A stretch of 64,000 bases of DNA from CAVUDO01 sp963740255 (lineage in GTDB: Bacteria; Actinomycetota; Actinomycetes; Mycobacteriales; Cryptosporangiaceae): positions 868,001-932,000 of the forward strand of contig CAVUDO010000002.1 in assembly GCA_963740255.1 (NCBI GenBank), read 5' to 3'. Within the stretch, counting starts at the first letter, position 1. Every line of letters begins with the position of its first letter. The position numbers were made by a program, and so were the translations under genes. Of this stretch, positions 29,456-38,581 are shown piece by piece. Under the pieces are notes generated by a model, which saw only the letters and a program-made list of their open reading frames with translations, made no database searches and was not told where the DNA came from.

Positions 29456-31228
29456 CTACCGGCGCGGAGCCGGCGACGCCGGACGGCGGAACACCGCGGC
29501 CCGCGCGGTGGCCACGGCCGCCGCCACGGCGGCGATCGCACCCAGCACCGCGCACGCCACCGCGAGCGGCAACCCCGGCTCGTGACGGGTGAAGACGCTC
29601 GCCAGCATCCAGCCCGCCAGCCCGACCACCGCACCCAGCGGCGCCGCACCCACGAGTCCGCTCATCCGCCGCCGCCCCCGCCGCAACGCCCGCAGCAGCG
29701 ACTCCAGGTACGCCACGGCGAACAGCAGCAGCAGGACACTGCCCGTGCCCATCACGCTCAGGTACGGCGCCTGAGCCGGTCGTGCCGTGAACTCCTGACT
29801 GCCGACGATCCGGCCCGCGCGCAGCGTGTCCACCCGGCCGGTGACCGCGCCGCCGGCCGTCCAGCGGGTCGCGTCCGGTGGGTCCAGCGTCACCCTCCAC
29901 GGACCCGCCGCCGCCCGGACCGCCCCGGACGCCTCGCCGAGCGACACCCCGGCCGCCGACAGGCTCAACCGGACGCCGTCGATCGGTCCGGCCGACGTCC
30001 CGGTCAGCGCGATCGGGGCGGTCAGGTCGAGGAAGGCCACCCCGGCGGGCGCACCGCCGACCGTGAGCCGCAGCGGCGCGGGCCGGGTGGGCGTGGACTG
30101 GCCCAGCAGCGCGACGAGGGCCAGCAGCAGGACGCCCGCGACAGCGATCAGCACCGGCGGCCACGGCGACTGCCTGCGCGCCAGCACCTGCGCGACCGGG
30201 ACCAGCGGCGCGGACCCGACCTCGGCGACACCGACCGTGGGCAGCGCGCCGAAGCCGGTGGGATGGACGGGCGCGAGCTGCGTCGGCGAAGGCGACGTCA
30301 CCGCCGGCACGCGGGCCGCGGCATGGACCACCCGCGGCGTGAGCTGGACCGGGATCCCGGACCGCTCCAGCCAGCCCGCCCCGTAGGCCATCGCGGCCGC
30401 GGCGCCCAGCGCCTCCGCGAACGACTCGGCGTCGGGGTACCGGACGAGCGGGTCGCGGGCCAGACCCCGCAGCACGACCTCCGCGACCGGGCGCGGCACG
30501 GTGTCGGGCAGCGGCCGGGCGTCCTCGGCGATGTGCCGGTGCACGACCAGCAGCGCGCCGCCCTCGCTGGAGTACGGACGCCGTCCGCTGAGCAGCTCGT
30601 AGAGCACGGTCGCGGTGGCGTAGACGTCGGTGGCCGCGGTGAGCGGAGTGCCGAGCGCCTGCTCCGGGGCGAGGTAGGCGGGCGTGCCGAGCACCTCGCC
30701 CGTGGTGGTGGCCAGGGCGGCGCCGTCGGTGAGCACCCGGGCGATGCCGAAGTCGGCGATCTTGAGCATGCCGGTACCGGTGAGGAGGAGGTTCTTCGGC
30801 TTCACGTCCAGATGCAGGACGCCGGCGCGGTGGGCACCGTGCAGGCCGGCCAGCGTGGCGAGCACCAGCGCACAGGACTCTTCGGGCGCCAGGCCGCGCT
30901 CGGCGAAACGGCTCCACACCGAGCCGCCATCAAGCCGCTCCATCACCAGCAGGCTCGTCTCGCGGCCCGGCACCGACGTGTCGTGGACGAAGTCGTACAC
31001 CGGCACGATGTGCGGGTGGTCCAGGGTGGCGAGCAGCCGGGCCTCGCGCTGGAAGTGCTCGATCGCGCGGGGGCCGCGGGCCAGCTCCGCGGGCAGCTGC
31101 TTGACGGCGACCTGGCGGGCGAGCGCGCGATGGGTGGCGGCGTAGACCACCCCCATGCCGCCCCGTCCGAGCTCGCCGCCGACGTCGTACTGCGGGATCG
31201 CCGCCCCGATCTCCGGCGGAGCGCTCAC
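29456..31228 (-). CDS. Membrane Ser/Thr protein kinase (PknB-like, non-PASTA)
   Basis: 590 residues, GTG at 31228 overlapping the upstream gene as GTGA. Residues about 1-265 form a Hanks-type kinase: GELGRGGMGVVY (P-loop), VAVKQLP (ATP Lys), HLDVKPKN (catalytic loop, Asp141; HLD in place of the more usual HRD), DFGIAR, GTPAYLAPEQ and the activation loop with several Thr. A juxtamembrane linker leads to a membrane segment near residues 354-375, then a beta-rich extracytoplasmic part (about 380-500) and, unusually, three more hydrophobic segments at the C-terminus. No PASTA repeats are seen. Coupling to a membrane protein with Thr-rich cytosolic tail suggests that protein as substrate or partner. 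Confidence 0.92.
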   Translation of the reverse strand: MSAPPEIGAAIPQYDVGGELGRGGMGVVYAATHRALARQVAVKQLPAELARGPRAIEHFQREARLLATLDHPHIVPVYDFVHDTSVPGRETSLLVMERLDGGSVWSRFAERGLAPEESCALVLATLAGLHGAHRAGVLHLDVKPKNLLLTGTGMLKIADFGIARVLTDGAALATTTGEVLGTPAYLAPEQALGTPLTAATDVYATATVLYELLSGRRPYSSEGGALLVVHRHIAEDARPLPDTVPRPVAEVVLRGLARDPLVRYPDAESFAEALGAAAAMAYGAGWLERSGIPVQLTPRVVHAAARVPAVTSPSPTQLAPVHPTGFGALPTVGVAEVGSAPLVPVAQVLARRQSPWPPVLIAVAGVLLLALVALLGQSTPTRPAPLRLTVGGAPAGVAFLDLTAPIALTGTSAGPIDGVRLSLSAAGVSLGEASGAVRAAAGPWRVTLDPPDATRWTAGGAVTGRVDTLRAGRIVGSQEFTARPAQAPYLSVMGTGSVLLLLFAVAYLESLLRALRRGRRRMSGLVGAAPLGAVVGLAGWMLASVFTRHEPGLPLAVACAVLGAIAAVAAAVATARAAVFRRPASPAPRR

Positions 31229-32283
31229 GGCAGACGTCCCGGCTCGGGTGGGTCGAGGCGGATGGTCGTCTCGGGGTCCGGATCCCCCGGCGCCGCGGCG
31301 ACGACCGTGGTGGATTCGGCCGCGGCCGGCACCGTCGTGGGCTCCTCGGCGGCCGGTGCCGCGCCCGGCGGGAACGGCGGGGCAGCCGGTGCGAACGGTG
31401 ACGGAGCGGTCGGTGCCGGGGCGGAGCCGTGGCCCCAGGGGGCCCAGGCGGGTTCCGCACCGGGCGGCGCGAGTGGCGCGGTGCCGCCCGCCTCCGCGGC
31501 TTGCGGCTGGTCGGACTCCGAGGACTGGTCGGAGTCGGAGGCTGGCTCCTCGGGCGGCAGCGTGACGTAGCCGAGCAGGAAGGCGGCCGCGGCGGCCGCC
31601 AGCACCATCGGGATCTCCGCTGCCGGTGCGGGCGCGACCAGGCGCAGCACCGACAGCGTCACGACCGCGACCAGCCCGGTCCCCACCCCCGCCGGCAGGA
31701 ACCGCATCGCCCGCCGCCACCGGTTGGGCGGCAACCGGCGACGTGCCAGCGCCCACAGGCCGGCGGTCCACGAGAACAGCGTGAGCACCAGCACGCCGAG
31801 CCCGAACAGGCCGTAGACCGAGACCACCGAACCCCGCACGTCGGCGGTCGCGGCGCTGCTGGCCAGCGCCCGCCGGTCCGGCCCAAGCACCGACACCGTG
31901 GTCGGGATGAGGCCGGTCACCTGGCTGGACAGGTCGGAAAGGTCGAGCTCGAACTCGCGCGTCTCGGTGGTGCCTGGCGCGACGTCGAGCACCACCGAGG
32001 TCTCGTACGCGAAGAAGGTGAGCGCCAACGCCGTGCCGGTCATCCGGACTGTGCGGACCTCCGCCGGCGCATCCCCGTCGTTGCGGACCGCGACGGAGAT
32101 CGTCGCCGGACGACGCGGATCGAGCCCGAACCGTCCGCCGGCCAGCGCGGTGCCGTTGATCCGCACCTCGAGGTGCACAGGGTCGCTACCCTCGGGGGCG
32201 GCGGCTGCGGGGACGGCAAAGCACAACAGACCGCTCAGCGCGACCGTGCCGAGGAGGAACAGGCGGCGGATCACGGCTTTCAT
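31225..32283 (-). CDS. Membrane protein with signal peptide and Pro/Ala-rich tail, kinase-coupled
   Basis: 352 residues, no family recognised with certainty. ATG at 32283; GTG at 32274 has a better-spaced GAGG. A signal peptide (to about residue 28) is followed by a beta-rich, Ig-like domain (about 30-150; VHLEVRINGTALAGG onwards), resembling secreted DUF916-type regions. Three hydrophobic segments follow near 155-180, 195-220 and 222-240. That topology puts the Pro/Ala-rich tail (about 245-352) in the cytosol. The tail ends with Thr clusters (EEPTTVP, ESTTVV, PETTIRLD), possible phosphorylation sites for the kinase encoded immediately downstream with a GTGA overlap. Divergent from the stalk protein at 32374. 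Confidence 0.8.
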   Translation of the reverse strand: MKAVIRRLFLLGTVALSGLLCFAVPAAAAPEGSDPVHLEVRINGTALAGGRFGLDPRRPATISVAVRNDGDAPAEVRTVRMTGTALALTFFAYETSVVLDVAPGTTETREFELDLSDLSSQVTGLIPTTVSVLGPDRRALASSAATADVRGSVVSVYGLFGLGVLVLTLFSWTAGLWALARRRLPPNRWRRAMRFLPAGVGTGLVAVVTLSVLRLVAPAPAAEIPMVLAAAAAAFLLGYVTLPPEEPASDSDQSSESDQPQAAEAGGTAPLAPPGAEPAWAPWGHGSAPAPTAPSPFAPAAPPFPPGAAPAAEEPTTVPAAAESTTVVAAAPGDPDPETTIRLDPPEPGRLP

Positions 32284-32373
32284 CCCTCGGGGCCAGGGGG
32301 ACTGGACGACCGGACAGACGCTAACACCGCGCCCACAGTACGGGTCAGGGCGCACGCGGAGCAGGGGGTGGAG

Positions 32374-33216
32374 ATGAGAACGTCGCTTCGCGGGTGGGCC
32401 CTCGTCGCGGGGGTTCTCGCGATCGTCGCGGCCACCCCCTCGCCGGCCTTCGCCGCTGGCCTGACGCTCTCTCCCAGCAGCGGTCGTATCGGGAGCACGT
32501 TCACCGCCACCGCCGACGGGTTCATCGCCCGGTACTGCGGGAAGAGCCCGGTCCGGCTGCTCTGGGACGGCACCGAGCACGGCACGCCCGCCGCTCCCGC
32601 ACCGGTCATCGTGTTCTCCGTCACCGTTCCCGCTGACGCCGCCGTCGGGGCGCACATCGTCGTGGTCACCTGCGGGAAGCTCGAAGCCAAGGCCACGTTC
32701 GAGGTCACGCCCGAGCCGTCGCCCACGCCCACTCCGACACGCACCCGCCGCCCCACGCCGTCGGTCTCCATCCCGCCGGTGTACACCGCGTCGCCCACCC
32801 CACCGACCAGCCCGACACCGAGCCGCCCGCAGGCGAGCCCCACGCCGTCCGGATCGGACAGTCCCGGCGACCTCGACCTGGATCGGACCAGCATCACCCC
32901 CGGCGAGCCGCTCAACGCGAGCGGGACGGGCTGCCCCCCGGGCGCGACCGTCGCGCTCACCTCGGGAGGCGAGTCGGTCGGCACCGCCACCGCGGACACC
33001 GCCGGACACTTCACCAGCCCGGTCCGGTTCTCCGACCTCTCCCCCGGCCGGCGGGTCGTCACCGCCGACTGCACGGTCCTGCTCACCGGCCAGGTGGACC
33101 TGGTGGTCTCCACCAGGAACGGGTCGAACGCGTCCATCGCGATCGTGCTGATCTTCTTCGTCCTGGTCGGGGCCATGCTGATGCGCTGGCAACTGCGTCC
33201 GCACGCCCGTCCCTGA
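32374..33216 (+). CDS. Secreted, stalked membrane-anchored surface protein
   Basis: 280 residues, ATG at 32374 with GGGGGTGGAG upstream. A Sec signal peptide (cut after TPSPAFA) precedes an Ig-like domain (about 30-110, with one Cys pair, one in RYCGKS and one in VTCGKLE). A Pro/Thr/Ser-rich stalk follows (about 115-165; many PTPT and SPTP units), then a second beta-rich domain with a Cys pair (GCPPGA and ADCTVL). A C-terminal membrane helix (IAIVLIFFVLVGAMLM) with a short basic tail (RWQLRPHARP) anchors it. No sortase LPxTG motif is seen. No known enzyme domain. Divergent from the kinase-coupled membrane protein, with 90 bases between them, so common regulation is possible. Confidence 0.82.
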   Translation: MRTSLRGWALVAGVLAIVAATPSPAFAAGLTLSPSSGRIGSTFTATADGFIARYCGKSPVRLLWDGTEHGTPAAPAPVIVFSVTVPADAAVGAHIVVVTCGKLEAKATFEVTPEPSPTPTPTRTRRPTPSVSIPPVYTASPTPPTSPTPSRPQASPTPSGSDSPGDLDLDRTSITPGEPLNASGTGCPPGATVALTSGGESVGTATADTAGHFTSPVRFSDLSPGRRVVTADCTVLLTGQVDLVVSTRNGSNASIAIVLIFFVLVGAMLMRWQLRPHARP

Positions 33217-33219
33217 CCT

Positions 33220-33238
33220 GCCGCGGCCCCGCCGCGGC
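33220..33238. terminator. Short hairpin between convergent genes
   Basis: Bases 33220-33227 pair with 33231-33238 (8 bp) around a 3-base loop, directly after the stop of the surface protein gene and 42 bases from the trpA stop. A plausible bidirectional terminator without U-tract. Confidence 0.5.
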
Positions 33239-33279
33239 CTGCGCCACGACGGGACGACCGGGACAAGCGAGGAACGGCC

Positions 33280-34076
33280 TCAGCTCCTGCCGCCGCGGAC
33301 GCCGGAGGCGAGGTCGGCGGTGAGCGCGCCGACCGACCGCACGCCCGCGGCGGTGTCCGGGGCGTCCAGCAGGCAACGGACCAGCGCCGATCCGACGATC
33401 ACCCCGTCGGCGAACGAGGCCACCTCAGCGGCCTGCGCACCGTCGCTCACGCCGAGGCCGACGGCGACCGGGAGCCCGGTGGTGGCACGGACCCGGTCGA
33501 CCAGCACCGGCGCGGCGGAACTGGTCTGGGTGCGGGCGCCGGTCACGCCCATCACCGACGTCGCGTAGACGAAGCCCCGACACGCCGCGGCCGTCGCGGC
33601 CAGCCGCGTGTCCGTGGAGCTGGGCGCGACCAGGAACACCCGGTCCAGCCCGTGCGTCTCGCTCGCCGCGAGCCATCCGTCCGCCTCGTCCGGGATCAGG
33701 TCGGGCGTGATCAGTCCCGCGCCACCCGCGGACGCGAGCGCGGCCGCGAACCGGTCGACGCCGTACCGCTCGACCGGGTTCCAGTACGTCATCACCAGCG
33801 TCGCCACGCCCGTGGCCGCCACCGCCTCGACCGTACGGAAGACGTCGTCGCGGCGCAGACCGCCGGCCAGCGCCCGGTCGGCAGCGGCCTGGATCACCGG
33901 CCCGTCCAGCACCGGGTCGGAGTAGGGGAAGCCCACCTCCACCACGTCGACGCCCCCGTCGACCATCGCCCGCATCGCCTCGATCGCGCCGTCGACGGTG
34001 GGGAACCCGGCCGGCAGGTATCCCACCAGTGCCGCCCGCCCGTCCGCCCGTGCCTTGTCGAACGCCTCCCGAACGG

Positions 34077-34080
<4 letters not shown>
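33280..34080 (-). CDS. trpA: Tryptophan synthase alpha subunit
   Basis: 266 residues, ATG at 34080 overlapping trpB as ATGA, with GGGGGAG upstream. Cleaves indole-3-glycerol phosphate to indole and glyceraldehyde 3-phosphate, passing indole to TrpB. The (beta/alpha)8 barrel shows [17 protein letters not shown], the catalytic Glu in [19 protein letters not shown] with the catalytic Asp in YSDP, loop 6 region [13 protein letters not shown] and the phosphate site [28 protein letters not shown]. Last gene of the local trpC-trpB-trpA operon. Confidence 0.96.
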
Positions 34081-35342
<1,262 letters not shown>

Positions 35343-35430
35343 CAGGTGCTCCTGGTGCTGGACGGCTACGGGCGGGCGTACACCGGCCCGTGCCATCGGA
35401 GCGTGCCGCGGGTGCCCGACACCGCTGGAG

Positions 35431-36243
35431 TCATCGGGGCGTCCGCGGGGTGGCCGGGTGGGACCCGGCGGTGACCAGGTCGGCCACGGCCTGCCGGGGG
35501 CTGCGGTCGCTGACCAGGCCCTCCCCGACCAGCACCGCGTCGGCCCCGGCGGCGGCGTAGGAGATCAGGTCGTGCGGCCCGCGCACTCCCGACTCGGCGA
35601 TCTTGACCACGCCCGAGGGCAGCCCCGGCGCGATCCGCTCGAAGATCGACCGGTCGACCTCCAACGTGCGCAGGTTCCGGGCGTTGACCCCGATCACCTT
35701 GGCACCCGCCTCCAGCGCACGGTCTGCCTCGGCCTCGTCGTGCACCTCGATCAACGCGGTCATCCCCAGCGACTCGATCCGTTCCACCAGCCCGACCAGC
35801 GCGTTCTGCTCCATGGCGGCGACGATGAGCAGCACCAGGTCGGCACCGTGGGCGCGCGCCTCGTGCACCTGGTAGCTGGAGACGACGAAGTCCTTGCGCA
35901 GCACCGGCACGTCGACGACGGCGCGCACCTGGTCGAGGTCGTCGAGCGAGCCCCCGAACCGCCGCTGCTCGGTCAGCACGCTGATGCAGCGTGCGCCACC
36001 CGCGGCGTAGTCGCGGGCCAGAGCGGCCGGATCGGGGATGTCGGCCAGCTTTCCCCTGGTGGGGGACGCGCGCTTGACCTCGGCGATCACGCCGACGCCG
36101 GGAGCGCGCAGAGCCGCGAGAGCGTCCCTGGAGGGCCTGGCCGCCGCGGCGCGTTCTTTGATCTGCTCGAACGGGACCCGCTTCTCCCGTTCGGCAAGGT
36201 CGACGCGGACGCCGTGGAGGATCTCCTCCAGCACGCTCGTCAT
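35431..36243 (-). CDS. trpC: Indole-3-glycerol phosphate synthase
   Basis: 270 residues, ATG at 36243. Converts carboxyphenylaminodeoxyribulose phosphate to indole-3-glycerol phosphate. Motifs: [15 protein letters not shown] (catalytic Lys and phosphate Ser), [42 protein letters not shown] (catalytic Lys), [28 protein letters not shown] and [12 protein letters not shown] with [12 protein letters not shown] (phosphate site). Only trpC, B and A are here; trpE and trpD must be elsewhere. The preceding gene on the same strand ends 65 bases after... its start side, so a promoter for trpC would have to lie in or near the 64-base gap at 36244-36307. Confidence 0.95.
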   Translation of the reverse strand: MTSVLEEILHGVRVDLAEREKRVPFEQIKERAAAARPSRDALAALRAPGVGVIAEVKRASPTRGKLADIPDPAALARDYAAGGARCISVLTEQRRFGGSLDDLDQVRAVVDVPVLRKDFVVSSYQVHEARAHGADLVLLIVAAMEQNALVGLVERIESLGMTALIEVHDEAEADRALEAGAKVIGVNARNLRTLEVDRSIFERIAPGLPSGVVKIAESGVRGPHDLISYAAAGADAVLVGEGLVSDRSPRQAVADLVTAGSHPATPRTPR

Positions 36244-36307
36244 ACGGTCCCATCCCGGGGTGCCATGCCGCGATGCTACCGAGGGCACCGGCCGCGGCCG
36301 ACGCCGG

Positions 36308-37744
36308 TCACCCGGACGGCGGCCCGCCCGGCGACCCGACGCCCTCCGCACGCGGGAGCGGCTGCGTCACCGCCGGGTCGCCCGGAGCGCCCGCCGGCAG
36401 CCAGACCGTGAACCGTGCGCCGCCCTCCTGGGCCCGGCCGGCGGCCGCCCGACCGCCCAGCCGGGTGACCAGTCCGCGCACCAGTGCGAGCCCGACGCCG
36501 GTGCCCACCTGCCGCACTCCCCGGTAACGCTCGTAGAGCACGCTCCGGTCGAACGCCACGGCGCAGTCGTCCGGCGTGAGGCCCGGCCCGCCGTCCCGGA
36601 GCTCAAGCACCGCCCACGTCCCCTCGTCCCGGGCCGCCAGGACGATCGGCCGTCCGGCCGGGGTGACCCGCAGCGCGTTCTCGGCCAGCCCGTCGAGGAT
36701 CTGCCGGACGCGCGTCGGGTCGGTGTGCAACAGCACCGGTTGGTCGGGCAGCTCGATGTCGAACAGCACGCCCTCGGCGGCGCAGCGGGCCTGCCACACC
36801 TCCGCGGCCGCCCGCACGAGGTCGGCCAGGTCCACGGTCGAGACGTCGATCCGGACGTCCTGGGCGCCGAGGCGGGAAAGGTCGAGCAGGTCCTGGATCA
36901 GCCGTTCCAGCCGGTTTGCCTCGGCCAGGATCGTGGCGCCGGCCGCCGGAGTGTCGGTGCCGGTCACGACGCCGTCGGCCAGCGACTCGGCGAAGCCCTT
37001 GATGCCGGTCAGCGGCGTGCGCAGCTCGTGGGAGACCGACAGCAGGAACTGCCGCTGCCGGCCCTCGCTGGTCTCCAGGGCGGCGGCCAGCGTGTTCACC
37101 GACGCCGCGACGTCGGCCACCTCGGCCGGGCCGTCCACCGGCACCCGCACCTGCCGGGCGCCAGCGGCCAGTTGGTGGGCAACGAGCGCCGTGCGACGCA
37201 GCGGCCGGCTGAACCGCCGGGCCAGCCAGCCTCCCGCGGCCGCGGCGACCAGCAGCCCGGCGGCGAGCGCCAGCAGGGTGCGGGTGAGCACCTCGCGCCC
37301 GAACGCGCGACTGTCCTCCTGCCGCTGGACCAGCACGACGGCACCCCCGGCCGCGGCCGGCCGGCCCTCCACGAACCATGCCTCGCCGTCGGCCCGGGCC
37401 ACCGCGGACACCGTCCGGGCCGCCACCAGGTCGCCCGCGTACGGCGTGACGATCCGCGTCACCAGGTCGCCCGTCGCCCGCACCTCGCCCCGCGGGGTGA
37501 CCCGCGCAATCGCGATGCCCTGCGCCCGCAGCGCGTTCAACAGCCGGGGGGTGGTACGGATCGCGCCGTCGCGGAGCGACACGTCGACCAGCAGGTCGGC
37601 CTGCTTGGCAAGGCTGCGCTGGCCCTCGGCCTCGGCCGAGCGGCGCACCAGCCCGTAGGAGAGCAGGCCCGCGATCAGCACGGCGACCACGGCGACCCCG
37701 GTCGTGAGCAGCGTGACCCGGCCCGCCACCGTGCCGCGGCTCAT
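36308..37744 (-). CDS. Two-component sensor histidine kinase
   Basis: 478 residues, ATG at 37744 overlapping the regulator gene as ATGA. Two membrane segments (about residues 10-33 and 157-178) flank an extracytoplasmic sensor region of about 125 residues. A HAMP domain follows ([18 protein letters not shown] onwards), then the DHp helix with His239 in [12 protein letters not shown], and the ATPase domain with the N-box ENALRVTP, D-box RDGGPGL and G2-box [13 protein letters not shown]. The ATPase N-box Asn is present, so kinase activity is expected. The sensed signal is unknown. Family: EnvZ/BaeS-like, classic type I. Confidence 0.94.
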   Translation of the reverse strand: MSRGTVAGRVTLLTTGVAVVAVLIAGLLSYGLVRRSAEAEGQRSLAKQADLLVDVSLRDGAIRTTPRLLNALRAQGIAIARVTPRGEVRATGDLVTRIVTPYAGDLVAARTVSAVARADGEAWFVEGRPAAAGGAVVLVQRQEDSRAFGREVLTRTLLALAAGLLVAAAAGGWLARRFSRPLRRTALVAHQLAAGARQVRVPVDGPAEVADVAASVNTLAAALETSEGRQRQFLLSVSHELRTPLTGIKGFAESLADGVVTGTDTPAAGATILAEANRLERLIQDLLDLSRLGAQDVRIDVSTVDLADLVRAAAEVWQARCAAEGVLFDIELPDQPVLLHTDPTRVRQILDGLAENALRVTPAGRPIVLAARDEGTWAVLELRDGGPGLTPDDCAVAFDRSVLYERYRGVRQVGTGVGLALVRGLVTRLGGRAAAGRAQEGGARFTVWLPAGAPGDPAVTQPLPRAEGVGSPGGPPSG

Positions 37745-38445
37745 TGCGCCTCCGCCGCATACCCCACGCCCCGCACGGTGCGGATCGGGCTGGCCGCCCC
37801 CAGCTTGGCGCGGATCTGGGCGACGTGGACGTCCACCGTCCTGGTGCCGGCCGCGGCCGCGTACCCCCACACCTCGCTGAGCAGCTGCTCGCGCTCGTAC
37901 ACCCGGCCGGGTCGGCGCATCAGGTGCGCGAGCAGGTCGAACTCGGTGGTGGTCAGCGGTACCTCGGCGGCACCGGCCCAGGCCCGGCGACGGCCCGGGT
38001 CGAGCCGCACCGCGCCCACGGTGAGCACCGTCTCGGCCGCCGGCGGACCGGCCGCCCGGCGCAGCACCGTCTTCACCCGGGCGACCAGCTCGCGGGGGCT
38101 GAACGGCTTGGTCACGTAGTCGTCGGCGCCCAGCTCCAGGCCGAGTACCCGGTCGACCTCGTCGTCGCGGGCGGTGACGAGCAGCACGGGCGTCCAGTCC
38201 CCCGCGGCCCGCAGCCGCCGGCAGACCTCCGTGCCGTCCATGCCCGGCAGCCCGATGTCCAGGACGATCGCCACCGGCCGCAACCGGCGCACGGCAGCGA
38301 GCGCCGACTGCCCGTCGGTCTCGACGTGCACCCCGAACCCCTCCCGGCCCAGGTACAGCCGTTGGAGGTCGGCGATCGCCCGCTCGTCCTCGACGACCAG
38401 TACCAGACCCTTGTCCGCCGGGACCGGGGACCGGATCGCCTCCAT
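37741..38445 (-). CDS. OmpR/PhoB-family response regulator
   Basis: 234 residues, ATG at 38445 with GAGGAGG a few bases upstream. The receiver domain has the acidic pair (VVEDE), Asp63 in VLDIGLPGMDG as phospho-acceptor, the Thr of LLVTARDDE and the Lys of DYVTKPFSPREL. The C-terminal winged-helix DNA-binding domain shows LTTTEFDLLAHLMRRPGRVYEREQLLSEVWGY, GTRTVDVHVAQIRAKLG and RTVRGVGYA. It is the first gene of a two-gene unit with its cognate kinase. Targets cannot be read from the window. Confidence 0.95.
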   Translation of the reverse strand: MEAIRSPVPADKGLVLVVEDERAIADLQRLYLGREGFGVHVETDGQSALAAVRRLRPVAIVLDIGLPGMDGTEVCRRLRAAGDWTPVLLVTARDDEVDRVLGLELGADDYVTKPFSPRELVARVKTVLRRAAGPPAAETVLTVGAVRLDPGRRRAWAGAAEVPLTTTEFDLLAHLMRRPGRVYEREQLLSEVWGYAAAAGTRTVDVHVAQIRAKLGAASPIRTVRGVGYAAEAQ

Positions 38446-38581
38446 GCACCCTCCTCGACGGGCGGCCGCGCGGTGGCACCGCCACCGGACGCGGTACGTC
38501 TGGCCACGCTACGCGGGCGCCATCCTCACCGCCCTGTCTCGTGCGTGGCGTGAACCCCGTGTTCGAGGAAGGTTCGGAGCG

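Noticed and set aside
35343..35430. A small trpM-like gene between trpC and trpB
   Set aside because: The gap is only 88 bases, and the open frame in it is the low-complexity extension before the trpB start.
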